This document shows, in pieces, positions 27,001 through 35,454 of a DNA stretch of 64,000 bases; position 1 is the stretch's first letter, and every line of letters begins with the position of its first letter. The translations under genes were made by a program, and so were the position numbers. The DNA lies in assembly GCF_002263495.1 (NCBI RefSeq), contig NZ_CP022753.1, forward strand, positions 5,332,001 through 5,396,000, in the 5' to 3' direction. The notes beneath the pieces were generated by a model that searched no databases, was not told the DNA's origin, and saw nothing but the letters and a program-made list of their open reading frames with translations. Source of the DNA: Nocardiopsis gilva YIM 90087 (GTDB lineage: Bacteria > Actinomycetota > Actinomycetes > Streptosporangiales > Streptosporangiaceae).

Positions 27001-29076
27001 GTGGCATCCGACGACGCCCAAGGGCACGCGCACGCCCGCCACCACGAGCAGCGGCACCACCAGGGACAGGACGCCCACCAGGGGCACGACGGCCACGAGG
27101 GCCATGGCGGCGGCCGCGGCGACCACGCGGCGGTCTTCCGCGACCGGTTCTGGTGGAGTCTGCTGCTCAGCATCCCCGTGGTGCTGACCAGCCACATGAT
27201 CGCGGGGTGGTTCGGCTACCACGTCCCCGAGTCACTCACCTGGATCCCGCCTGTGTTGGGGATCGTCGTGTACGTCTACGGCGGCTGGCCGTTCCTCACC
27301 GGAGCGGTGTCCGAGCTCCGCTCCCGGCAGCCCGGGATGATGACGCTGGTGGCCATGGCCATCACGGTCGCGTTCGGGTCGAGCGCCATGAGCGCGCTCG
27401 GCTATGTCAGCGCGGAACTCGACTTCTGGTGGGAGCTGGTACTGCTCGTCACCATCATGCTGCTCGGACACTGGCTGGAGATGCGCGCCCTGGGGCAGGC
27501 GTCCAGCGCGCTGGAGGCCCTTGCCTCCCTCCTGCCCGACACGGCGGAGCGCGTCGGCCCCGACGGCACGATCGAGGAGGTGGACTCCGCCCGGCTCGAC
27601 CCCGGCGACACCGTCCTGATCCGCTCCGGCGGCCGCGTCCCAGCCGATGGCACGGTCACCGAGGGCGCGGCGGCCATGGACGAGTCCATGATCACCGGGG
27701 AGTCGCGCACCGTCACGCGCAGCGGTGGCGACCACGTCGTCGCCGGGACCGTCGCCACCGACTCCGCCCTGCGCGTGCGGGTGGACGCCGTCGGTGAGGA
27801 CACCACCATCGCCGGTATCCAGCGGCTGGTCGCCCAGGCCCAGGAGTCGCGCTCCCGCGCCCAGACGCTCGCCGACCGGGCGGCCGCGCTGCTGTTCTGG
27901 TTCGCCCTCAGCGTCGGTATCATCACCTTCGCCGTGTGGTCGCTGCTCCTCGGCGACCCCAGCTCGGCGATCACCCGGACGGTCACCGTCCTCGTCATCG
28001 CCTGCCCACACGCCCTCGGTCTCGCGATCCCGCTGGTCATCGCGATCTCCACGTCGATGTCGGCGCGGGCGGGAATCCTGGTCAAGGACCGACTGGCGGT
28101 CGAACGCATGCGGACCGTCGACACAGTGCTGTTCGACAAGACCGGCACACTCACCATGGGCCGCCCGGCGGTGGCCGGTGTGGCCGCGGCGGCCGCCACG
28201 ACCGAGGAACAGGTGCTGGCCCTGGCCGGCGCCGTGGAGTCCGACTCCGAGCACCCGTTGGCACGGGCGATCGTGCGGGCCGCCGAGGAGCGGGGCGAGG
28301 TGCCCCGCGCGACGGGCTTCCGCTCGCTGACCGGGCGGGGTGTCCAGGCGTCCGTGGACGGCGCGTCGGTGTACGTCGGCGGGCCCGCGCTGGTCGCGGA
28401 GCTGGACCTGGCCGAACCGGCCTCCCTAGAGGGTCCCACCGGCGGCTGGCGGGACCAGGGGGCCACCGTGCTGCACGTCATCCGCGACCACGAGGTCATC
28501 GGAGCGATCGCGCTGGCCGACGAGGTCCGGCCGGAGTCGGAGGAGGCCGTGCGGCAACTGCACGAGAAGGGGGTCCGGGTCGCGATGGTGACCGGCGACG
28601 CCCGCAACGTCGCCGACGCGGTGGCCGCCCGGCTCGGGCTCGACGAGGTGTTCGCCGAAGTGCTCCCGGACGAGAAGGACGGGGTCGTGCGCGACCTGCA
28701 ACAGCGGGGGCACCGGGTGGCGATGGTCGGTGACGGGGTCAACGACGCCCCGGCCCTGGCCCGGTCCGACGTCGGGATCGCGATCGGCGCCGGCACCGAT
28801 GTCGCGATCGAGTCGGCCGGGGTCGTGCTGGCCTCGGACGACCCGCGCGGGGTGCTGTCGGTCCGGACGCTCTCGGGGGCCGGATACCGGAAGATGTGGC
28901 AGAACCTGGCATGGGCAGCCGGCTACAACGTCGTCGCGGTACCGCTGGCGGCCGGGGTGCTGGCCCCGATCGGGTTCGTACTGGCCCCGGCGGTCGGCGC
29001 GATCCTGATGAGCCTGTCCACCATCGTGGTCGCGCTCAACGCGCAGCTGCTGCGCCGCGTCGACCTGGCGGCGTGA
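27001..29076 (+). CDS. copB: CopB-like P1B-type copper-exporting ATPase
   Basis: A 691-residue heavy-metal pump. The N-terminal 45 residues are almost only His, Gln, Gly, Asp and Glu (HAHARHHEQRHHQGQDAHQG...), as in CopB ATPases. The membrane metal site is CPHALGLAIP; CPH rather than CPC marks the P1B-3 group. Catalytic landmarks are MDESMITGESRTV, DKTGTLTMG, SEHPLARAI (the HP motif) and GDGVNDAPALARSDVGIAIG. I chose GTG at 27001 because GGAAGGAG lies upstream and it follows the CsoR-type promoter. It exports copper across the membrane and is probably the main output of this island. Confidence 0.93.
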   Translation: MASDDAQGHAHARHHEQRHHQGQDAHQGHDGHEGHGGGRGDHAAVFRDRFWWSLLLSIPVVLTSHMIAGWFGYHVPESLTWIPPVLGIVVYVYGGWPFLTGAVSELRSRQPGMMTLVAMAITVAFGSSAMSALGYVSAELDFWWELVLLVTIMLLGHWLEMRALGQASSALEALASLLPDTAERVGPDGTIEEVDSARLDPGDTVLIRSGGRVPADGTVTEGAAAMDESMITGESRTVTRSGGDHVVAGTVATDSALRVRVDAVGEDTTIAGIQRLVAQAQESRSRAQTLADRAAALLFWFALSVGIITFAVWSLLLGDPSSAITRTVTVLVIACPHALGLAIPLVIAISTSMSARAGILVKDRLAVERMRTVDTVLFDKTGTLTMGRPAVAGVAAAAATTEEQVLALAGAVESDSEHPLARAIVRAAEERGEVPRATGFRSLTGRGVQASVDGASVYVGGPALVAELDLAEPASLEGPTGGWRDQGATVLHVIRDHEVIGAIALADEVRPESEEAVRQLHEKGVRVAMVTGDARNVADAVAARLGLDEVFAEVLPDEKDGVVRDLQQRGHRVAMVGDGVNDAPALARSDVGIAIGAGTDVAIESAGVVLASDDPRGVLSVRTLSGAGYRKMWQNLAWAAGYNVVAVPLAAGVLAPIGFVLAPAVGAILMSLSTIVVALNAQLLRRVDLAA

Positions 29077-29093
29077 CGGCGACCGGGGCCGGC

Positions 29094-29210
29094 CTACCGG
29101 GTCTGTCGTGCCTTCACCATCGCCCACACGGCGAGCGCGACGATCAGTCCGATGAAGACCACGCCGAGGACGAGGGCGAGGAGGACGAGGACGACGAACG
29201 TGAGGAACAT
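29094..29210 (-). CDS. 38-residue single-helix membrane protein
   Basis: ATG at 29210 opens MFLTFVVLVLLALVLGVVFI, continuing GLIVALAVWAMVKARQTR: one long hydrophobic helix and a basic C-terminus, which predicts a cytoplasmic C-terminal end. It lies antiparallel just behind the copper ATPase, with its stop 18 bp from that gene's stop. No family is recognised. A real small protein is likely because the frame is compact and its composition is unlike a shadow frame. Confidence 0.5.
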   Translation of the reverse strand: MFLTFVVLVLLALVLGVVFIGLIVALAVWAMVKARQTR

Positions 29211-29278
29211 GCTCTGACCCTAGATCCGCGTGTGGGAACGTCGCACGCCTACGCGCGGATGATCCCCCGTGGACAGGT

Positions 29279-29339
29279 GGTGACATGCGGGAGCGGGTCC
29301 CCCTCACCCCGAAGGGGGGACCCGCTCCCGCATGTCACC
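29279..29339. terminator. Perfect 25-bp stem hairpin, bidirectional terminator
   Basis: Arms 29279-29303 and 29315-29339 are exact reverse complements (GGTGACATGCGGGAGCGGGT... on the left) with an 11-base loop. It lies just past the CbiX-like gene stop on the minus strand and downstream of the copper ATPase on the plus strand. Confidence 0.8.
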
Positions 29340-29357
29340 GGAACGCCGGTCGGCTCT

Positions 29358-30047
29358 TCAGGCCGCCAGGCGGGCCTTGGCCGCGCGGTGCTGGGCCAGC
29401 AGCGTGTCCACGACGAGCGAGGAGGGCCAGAGAGGAGCTGTGAGGGAGACACCGTCGAGGCTGCGCAGGCGGTCGTAGTCGGCGCCTTCGACCAGCCGCC
29501 AGGTGGCGATCGACACCCGGCCGTGGCCGTTGCGCCGCAACCGCTCCACCGCGTCGGGCACCGAGGGGGCCCAGCCGTTGGTGTACCCCACCTGCACCGG
29601 GGCGCCCAGGCGGCGGCTGAGCATCCGCGCCACATCGGCCACCTCGTGGCGCTCCTCCTGGGCGCTGCCGCCGTCGGCTGCCAGCACCACACCGTCGCGC
29701 CGCGTCCAACCGGCCTCCGTCAGCCGACCGGCGAGGTCGGCGACGATCGAGGGCACCGCTCCCAGCGGCGCGGTCGGGCACGCGTCCACGCGATCGGCCA
29801 GGTTCAGCGTGGCCAGTTCGGCGAACATCTCCGCGCTGGCGTGGTCGCCGCCGGCGAGGAAGGCGGGAACCACGACGATCGGGCCGTCGACGGCCCGCAC
29901 GGCCTCATTCACCTCTGGCCCGGATCCGAACGCCGGGACCACCGGCGCCTCACCGCGATCGGCGACCGCTTCGGCGAGGTCGCAGAGGGCATCCCTGCGA
30001 TGCGTGTCACGCGAGTCATCGGCAACGAGAACCATCGTTGGGACCAT
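29358..30047 (-). CDS. CbiX/sirohydrochlorin chelatase-like protein, probably non-canonical
   Basis: A 229-residue protein built of two CbiX-like halves. Family members insert Co or Fe into sirohydrochlorin with a His near the N-terminus (HGSRD). Here the motif reads ADDSRDTHRRDAL: Asp stands where the His should be, while the second motif VPAFLAGGDHASAEM keeps its His. The second half carries GYTNGWAPSVPDAVERL and IATWRLVEGADYDRL. I chose ATG at 30047 because AAGGAG lies 6 bases upstream; an in-frame start at 30068 lacks one. Activity as a chelatase is doubtful, and metal or tetrapyrrole binding is possible. Confidence 0.75.
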   Translation of the reverse strand: MVPTMVLVADDSRDTHRRDALCDLAEAVADRGEAPVVPAFGSGPEVNEAVRAVDGPIVVVPAFLAGGDHASAEMFAELATLNLADRVDACPTAPLGAVPSIVADLAGRLTEAGWTRRDGVVLAADGGSAQEERHEVADVARMLSRRLGAPVQVGYTNGWAPSVPDAVERLRRNGHGRVSIATWRLVEGADYDRLRSLDGVSLTAPLWPSSLVVDTLLAQHRAAKARLAA

Positions 30048-30068
30048 ATCCGTCTCCTTACGAATCAC

Positions 30069-30993
30069 CGACTATCGCCGGCCCGCTACCCTCGACCATA
30101 GGGTCCGGCGGTTTCTCACGAATAACCTCGTGTTACGCACGTGAAAACTGAAGTCTGATCAGCGAAGGCAACCTCCTCGCAAAGAGAAGGGAAAGATCGC
30201 AAAGGGGGAGGGCGCCAAATGCGACCGTTCGCGAACCGAGGGGGAGCACCATCGCTCCGGCCTGCGCTGACGCTCACGTGAAACCGGGGCCTGACCACCA
30301 GGTCAGTTGATCCAGGGGGGATTTCCACTCCGATCCACACTCATTCTTCGGCGACATCGTGATCTCCGGGAACAACGGCTGTGACCATCAACACATCCCG
30401 TAATCACACGAATCTCGACCTCTCTACAGAGCCCACAGAAGTCCATGAATGAACAATCGGATCTCAACATCCCTGGGAAATCAGCGATACCCGCTTCCGA
30501 CACGAATTAACGTGACGTAGGTCCCTCCCGAAAGGTGGCGTGAGAATTCACGTGCAAATGCGCTCGCAGTACGATCTCGGACGCGCGCGGCTCGCCCGGC
30601 CCACCGGACTCGGGGGGAGCATGCGCACCGCCGGACGCGATCACGCGGCATCGTTTAGCATCACCGCCCAACCACGTCAAGAGAGCAGCATCCCCACTTC
30701 ATCCCACGTGAGTACCTCCCTGACATGGGAAGACAGGATGCGGATCGCGGATGTTCACTTGCCATCGACTGCTGCACCTCTCAGACTTAGGCCCTGAGGA
30801 GCAGTGCTTGGCGCTCCTCCAACGGACACCGGACGGTGCCTTCCCCCGGGCACCCGTCCTCCCACGGGGTCGGACAACCGAACAATTCGGATGCCACCGG
30901 GTGCCACGGCCAGCCGGTGGACACACGGAGGAGCCGGCATGAGCCAACCGGCACGATCCGCGAGCCCCGAGCGCAATTCAGACTGGAGACCGT
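30069..30993. other. 925-bp gap without a convincing gene, A+T-richer than its surroundings
   Basis: No frame here has both coding character and a start site. Visible structures are an inverted repeat CGTGA-GAAT-TCACG (about 30539-30552) and an imperfect palindrome CCCACGTGAG...CTGACATGGG (about 30704-30730). The stretch 30330-30530 has short codon-like frames on both strands, none recognisable. It may hold promoters for the two flanking genes and remnants of a lost gene. Confidence 0.4.
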
Positions 30994-31803
30994 ATGGCGA
31001 TCCACCCCCGCGTGCAGGCCCTTGTGCAGGCGTTCCTCCACCATGCGGACAGTGAGGCGCCCGGGCTCGTCGAAGGGCTGTACCTGACCGGTTCGGTCGC
31101 CCTGGACGACTTCCGCCCGCACGCCAGCGACGTCGACTTCGTCGCCGTGACCACCCGCACGCTCACCGCCGCCGACCGCGACGCCCTACGCCGCGCACAC
31201 GCCCGCACCCGCGCGCAGATCCGCCGCCCCCAGTTCAACGGCATCCACGTCACCTGGGACGACCTCACCGAGGACCCGATGTCGTGCGGTCCCGTCGCCT
31301 CCGTCCTCGGCGGCAGATTCAAGGACCAGGCCGCCGCCGAGATCAACCCGGTCACCTGGCACGTGCTCGCCGAACGCGGCGTCACGGTGCGCGGTCCGGT
31401 CCCGGTGGAGCTGGCCGTGTGGGACTCCCCCTCCAGCCTGCGCGACTGGTCCCTGGGCAACCTCGACGAACAATGGCGCCGCTGGCGGGCCAAGGCCGGG
31501 CGCCTGGTCACGCCGCGGGGTCTCGCGGTCCTGGGGTCGCTGGCCCCCTCCTGGAGCGTGCTGAGCGTCAGCCGCCTCCACTTCACCCTCAACACCGGGG
31601 AGATCACCTCCAAGTCCGGCGCCGGGATGTACGCGCTGCACGCCTTCCCCGACCGGTGGGACCGCATCGTCAACGAGTGCCTGCGGATCCGGCGCGACAG
31701 CAAGCTCCCCTCGCTGTACGCCAACGCCCTGGCACGGCGCCGCGCCGCGCTCGACTACATCCAGATGGTGCTCGACGACGCGCTCGCCCCGCAGATGGCC
31801 TGA
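30994..31803 (+). CDS. Nucleotidyltransferase-fold protein (AadA/aminoglycoside adenylyltransferase-like)
   Basis: A 269-residue protein with the polymerase-beta nucleotidyltransferase signature GLYLTGSVALDDFRPHASDVDFV (GS...D-x-D). A helical C-terminal domain follows, with the pattern of AadA-type enzymes and their DUF4111 relatives (YALHAFPDRWDRIVNECLRI). It should transfer AMP or another nucleotide to a small molecule; the substrate is not known and resistance should not be assumed. ATG at 30994 follows TGGAGACC. It is upstream of the deformylase gene by 88 bp on the same strand. Confidence 0.83.
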   Translation: MAIHPRVQALVQAFLHHADSEAPGLVEGLYLTGSVALDDFRPHASDVDFVAVTTRTLTAADRDALRRAHARTRAQIRRPQFNGIHVTWDDLTEDPMSCGPVASVLGGRFKDQAAAEINPVTWHVLAERGVTVRGPVPVELAVWDSPSSLRDWSLGNLDEQWRRWRAKAGRLVTPRGLAVLGSLAPSWSVLSVSRLHFTLNTGEITSKSGAGMYALHAFPDRWDRIVNECLRIRRDSKLPSLYANALARRRAALDYIQMVLDDALAPQMA

Positions 31804-31891
31804 CGGCGACGGGACGCCGGGACGCCGAGCACGCGGTGGCCGGTGGACGGCCATGCACCGTTCCGCCCCGTGCGCGGCTAATGTGTGACCC

Positions 31892-32446
31892 ATGAGCAAG
31901 CGTCCCATCGTCTACTTCGGCGACCCGGTCCTCGTGACGCCGACAGCCCCCATCACCACGTTCGACCGGCACACCGACGCTCTCGTCCGCGACCTGCTCG
32001 ACACGGTCGACGCTCCAGGACACGCGGGCGTGGCGGCCACGCAGATCGGTGTCGGGCGGCGCGCCTTCAGCTACAACGTCGAGGGAACCATCGGCTACGT
32101 GATCAATCCCGAGATCGTCGAGCTGTCGGAGGAGACCCAGGAGGACAGCGAGGGCTGCCTGTCGGTCCCCGGACTCTGGTTCCCGACGAAGCGGGCGATG
32201 CACGCCGTGGTCACCGGGGTCGACAAGCGCAACGATCCGGTCACCGTGCGCGGTTCCGGTCTCATGGCGCGCTGCCTGCAGCATGAGACGGATCACCTTG
32301 ACGGGATGCTCTACCTCGATCGCCTGGACCGCGACACCCGGCGCGAGGCGATGCGAGAAGTCCGGCAGTCAGCCTGGTTCCTGCGCGAGGAACCGGCCGA
32401 ACCCGCCGCCTCGAAGCTGCCCAGCGCCTTCGGAGGAATGTCCTGA
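31892..32446 (+). CDS. def: Peptide deformylase
   Basis: This metalloenzyme removes the N-formyl group from nascent proteins. The 184 residues contain all three motifs: GHAGVAATQIG (motif 1, normally GxGxAAxQ), EGCLSVPG (motif 2, metal-binding Cys), and QHETDHLDG (motif 3, HExxH). The C-terminal tail (EEPAEPAASKLPSAFGGMS) is like that of other actinobacterial deformylases. ATG at 31892 is the only sensible start. It may be a second deformylase of the genome rather than the main one; this cannot be decided here. Confidence 0.96.
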   Translation: MSKRPIVYFGDPVLVTPTAPITTFDRHTDALVRDLLDTVDAPGHAGVAATQIGVGRRAFSYNVEGTIGYVINPEIVELSEETQEDSEGCLSVPGLWFPTKRAMHAVVTGVDKRNDPVTVRGSGLMARCLQHETDHLDGMLYLDRLDRDTRREAMREVRQSAWFLREEPAEPAASKLPSAFGGMS

Positions 32447-32612
32447 TCACACGGGAATCAGGCATAAATCCTCTACGATCACTAGGCAGCTAACAGCGGA
32501 GTCTCGTATCGTCTGCTGAAGCATCGCGTGGCCCACGGGCACCTACCCACCCTCGAACCGCCCACATCACAACCCCCGGGCGGGGCCACAGGTCCGTCCA
32601 CGGAGCGACCCC

Positions 32613-33626
32613 TTGACTCGAATGCACAACAACTCCCTACGTCCTGCGCGCCGTCCGCGCTCGGTGCGGCTGCTCGCCGGAGTCGCCGTCACCGCGGCGG
32701 CGACCCTCCTGACCCCCACGGCGTCCTACGCCGAGCCCGAGGACGAGGAGGTCAGCCTCGAGGAGCTCAACGAGCAGGCCGACGAGCTCGAGGACGAGTA
32801 CGCGGGTGACCTCATCCAGTACGAGGACGCCAAGGAGAACGCGAAGAAGGCGAAGAAGGCCCTGAAGAAGGCCGACTCCGACCTCGCCAAGGCGCGCGAC
32901 GACGTCTCCGACATCGCCGCCGCGCAGTACAAGAGCTCCGGTGTGGACCCGGTCATGGAAGTCGTGCTGAGCCGCAAGCCCGGAGGCATGCTGGACGACG
33001 CCGCCGTGGTCAACCAGATCGCGCAGACGCACACCGGTCGCCTCGACACCCTCAGCGACCTGAAGAAGAAGCGCGAGAAGGCGTCGAAGAAGGCCGCCAA
33101 GGAGCTCAAAGACGCCAAGAAGGTCATCGACGGGCTGAAAGAGCAGCGCGACGAGATCAAGAAGCGGATCGAGAAGTACAAGGAAGAGCGGGTTCCCAAG
33201 CCGCCGTCCGACGACAGCTCAGCAGGCGGCGGTGGCACCGGCACCGTCCCGGCGGGCGCCCGCGGCTGGGGATTCGACGGCGCGACCCCGCGCATGGCCG
33301 CGATCCGCGACGAAATCATCGGCAAGTTCGGCGCCCCCTACCCGGTCGGCTGCCAACGCAGCAGCAACGACGACCACGGCTCCGGCCAGGCCTGCGACTT
33401 CATGATGAGCGCCGGCGGCAACTACCCCTCCTCTGCCAACCAGCAGAAGGGCCAGCAGATCGCCGAGTACGCCAAGAACAACGCCGGCCGCCTGGGCGTC
33501 AAATACGTCATCTGGGAACAGAAGATCTGGGACTCCCGCAACCCGGGTGCCGGCTGGAAGCCGATGAACGACCGGGGCAGCGTCACCCAGAACCACTACG
33601 ACCACGTGCACGTCTCGTCGTTCTGA
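32613..33626 (+). CDS. Secreted coiled-coil protein with an ARB_07466-like C-terminal domain
   Basis: A 337-residue exported protein. The signal peptide is SVRLLAGVAVTAAATLLTPT with AxA-type cleavage near SYAEP. Residues about 45-190 form a charged coiled coil rich in Lys, Glu, Asp and Ala (AKKAKKALKKADSDLAKARD). The last 110 residues hold a compact domain with SSNDDHGSGQACDFMM and the ending NHYDHVHVSSF; the H/D/H pattern resembles metal-dependent D,D-peptidase folds. The plan resembles cell-wall hydrolase partners or NlpC-type proteins, so a wall role is likely. TTG at 32613 sits 7 bases after GGAG; ATG at 32622 is the alternative. Confidence 0.8.
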   Translation: MTRMHNNSLRPARRPRSVRLLAGVAVTAAATLLTPTASYAEPEDEEVSLEELNEQADELEDEYAGDLIQYEDAKENAKKAKKALKKADSDLAKARDDVSDIAAAQYKSSGVDPVMEVVLSRKPGGMLDDAAVVNQIAQTHTGRLDTLSDLKKKREKASKKAAKELKDAKKVIDGLKEQRDEIKKRIEKYKEERVPKPPSDDSSAGGGGTGTVPAGARGWGFDGATPRMAAIRDEIIGKFGAPYPVGCQRSSNDDHGSGQACDFMMSAGGNYPSSANQQKGQQIAEYAKNNAGRLGVKYVIWEQKIWDSRNPGAGWKPMNDRGSVTQNHYDHVHVSSF

Positions 33627-33710
33627 CCAACCGACGAGTCCGGGGGTTCACCATGCAACCGGTGGACCTGCTCGGTGGTGTCATGGACGTCCACCCGCAA
33701 GCATGATGCC

Positions 33711-33733
33711 GGGCCGGGGCTATGCCCCGGCCC
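33711..33733 (+). terminator. Terminator hairpin after the coiled-coil protein
   Basis: A perfect 10-bp stem GGGCCGGGGC/GCCCCGGCCC with loop TAT, 85 bp after the stop. A weaker hairpin (GCGC...GCGC) follows at once. The rest of the gap to 34186 shows no gene. Confidence 0.75.
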
Positions 33734-34186
33734 GCGCTCTTATGCGCGGGTCATGTCCGTATAGCGGCCGGGGCGGATCACGGTTCCCTCCCAAGCCCAT
33801 TCTCGGAACGGAACGGCGCGGGGTTCTCTCCCCCTCTTCTGTCGCCCATCGCAATGCCCCAGACCAGCCCAGCCACACATACGTCTAAGTATGTGACGCT
33901 CCGCGCAGTCTTCATGACTCATTCAGCGGATCGCAATGGCCCACCTGGGCTATATCAGAAATGGGCCTAATGGGGCCTGTCGGTGCAGCTCGACGATCCG
34001 TAGTTTCGACCCCAGCGGTGAGGAGGGACACAGTAGGCCGAAATGAGCGGCCCGCGAAGTACCGGCTCTAATCCGGACTCCGCGAGTGGCACCGTCCGCC
34101 GAACTCTCTCCCTCCCCCGATGCCGACGACCGCGCCCGTCGGCAGTACCTACAAGACTCACATGCTGATCTTGGGAGTGGGGCAAC

Positions 34187-34492
34187 ATGTGGAATAGGGA
34201 TTGGGCTGGCAGGGGTCTGTGCCGGGAGACGGACCCTGACGCCATGTTCGTCCAAGGAGCCGCCCAGAATCGGGCCAAGCTCATCTGCCGGGGCTGCCCG
34301 GTGCGCACCGAATGTCTGGCCGACGCGCTGGACAACCGCGTGGAGTTCGGTGTCTGGGGGGGCATGACCGAACGCGAGCGCCGCGCCCTCCTGCGCCGAC
34401 GGCCGGACGTCGACTCGTGGCAGAACCTCCTCTCGAACGCGCGCGACGCCTATGAGCAGAACTCCGAAGCCGAAGGGCAGCTTCTCGCCTAG
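34187..34492 (+). CDS. WhiB-family iron-sulfur transcription factor
   Basis: A 101-residue WhiB-like protein. Four cysteines bind a [4Fe-4S] cluster: Cys12 (GLCRETDPDAMF), Cys34 and Cys37 (ICRGCPV) and Cys43 (TECLADAL). The turn GVWGGMTERERR and the basic helix RRALLRRRPD follow, for binding sigma factor and DNA. Its size and spacing are usual. It responds to redox state or NO and controls development or antibiotic production in actinomycetes; which paralogue this is cannot be told. ATG at 34187 follows GGAG. A strong terminator follows. Confidence 0.95.
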   Translation: MWNRDWAGRGLCRETDPDAMFVQGAAQNRAKLICRGCPVRTECLADALDNRVEFGVWGGMTERERRALLRRRPDVDSWQNLLSNARDAYEQNSEAEGQLLA

Positions 34493-34505
34493 TCGTCGTG
34501 GTGTG

Positions 34506-34538
34506 GAGGCCGTCCCCGGGAGTGGTGGGGACGGCCTC
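34506..34538 (+). terminator. Terminator of the whiB-like gene
   Basis: A perfect 12-bp stem GAGGCCGTCCCC/GGGGACGGCCTC with a 9-base loop starts 14 bases after the stop. The following 280 bases up to the barstar gene show no other feature. Confidence 0.85.
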
Positions 34539-34818
34539 ACCTTATGAGCGATCCGCGCCGCCCAGCAGTTCAGATGCTACTCACACGTTCGTACGGGCCG
34601 CATGGTTTCTCGAAGAGACGGCCACACTCGGTCACGTGGCCGTCATTCCCTCGGCCATCATCGGTCCGGTCGCGGCCCAGCTACCATCGGCGGAGCCCTG
34701 TCGACTGGTTTCCCTCGGTACCGGCCCCTGACCCACGGTCGCGGTTCGGACCGGACAGCCCGCAGGACCCCCCGGATTCCTGTCGCCGACCGAGCCCTGG
34801 GGCCCAGGGAAACAGCCA

Positions 34819-35397
34819 ATGATTCTCGATCTCTCGGATGAAGCCACGCCGAACGAGCTGCTGCACACACTCGTACGCGGGTTTCGCATTCCCCTCTTCG
34901 CGCCGATAAAGCCCTTCATGCCCCGGTCGCTGCCGGAGTTCCGCGACGAACTCACGAAACTCCCATCGCCGCCCCGGGAAGTCCATCTGACCGGATGGGG
35001 CGAGTTCGCCGAGAAATGGCCCGAGCATGCCGAAGAGCTCCGCGGCATCATGGTTGAACACAGGGACCGGAACCCGGAAACAGTCGTCACCTACACGGAC
35101 AGCCCGGCCGAGATCAGCACGGTCATCGACCTCGGTGGCGTGGCGGACGCGCGCGACCTGCACCTGCTGCTCAAGCAGGCGCTCGACTTCCCGTGGTTCT
35201 ACGGCAAGAACTGGGATGCCTTCTGGGACGCCATCACCGGCCTCGTCGAGCTCCCGGCCGCGATCCGGTTCACCGGATGGCGGCACCTCGAAGCGGTCAG
35301 TCCCAGGGACGCCCGCATGCTGCGGCAGTGCTTGGATGACTACCTCGCTGAGAGCACCAGGGACGGGGAACACGTGACGGTGGTCTACGGGGATTGA
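34819..35397 (+). CDS. Barstar-family protein built from two barstar-like halves
   Basis: A 192-residue cytosolic protein. The C-terminal half (about 110-192) is a good barstar domain: DARDLHLLLKQALDFPWFYG, then KNWDAFWDAITGLVELP and RFTGW. Barstar inhibits the RNase barnase. The N-terminal half (about 10-94) repeats the same layout in weaker form: NELLHTLVRGFRIPLF, SLPEFRDELTKLPSPP, HLTGWGEF, LRGIMVEH and VVTY match in order. So the gene looks like a tandem duplication in which the first copy has drifted. No RNase toxin gene is next to it, so it may guard against toxins of other cells. ATG at 34819 is the first good start. Confidence 0.85.
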   Translation: MILDLSDEATPNELLHTLVRGFRIPLFAPIKPFMPRSLPEFRDELTKLPSPPREVHLTGWGEFAEKWPEHAEELRGIMVEHRDRNPETVVTYTDSPAEISTVIDLGGVADARDLHLLLKQALDFPWFYGKNWDAFWDAITGLVELPAAIRFTGWRHLEAVSPRDARMLRQCLDDYLAESTRDGEHVTVVYGD

Positions 35398-35414
35398 TCC
35401 GCTGCCCACGCCGA

Positions 35415-35440
35415 GCGCCGGAAAGCCGGTTGTCCGGCGC
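35415..35440. terminator. Hairpin between convergent barstar and hydrolase genes
   Basis: Stem GCGCCGGA/TCCGGCGC with a 10-base loop, in the 57-bp gap between the two stops. Confidence 0.65.
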
Positions 35441-35454
35441 AGCGATCGGCCGTC

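Noticed and set aside
32447-32612. Possible c-di-AMP (ydaO) riboswitch before the secreted coiled-coil protein
   Set aside because: Only a short CAGCTAAC match is present. The conserved GGGG/CCGAAC core and paired stems of the class could not be found.
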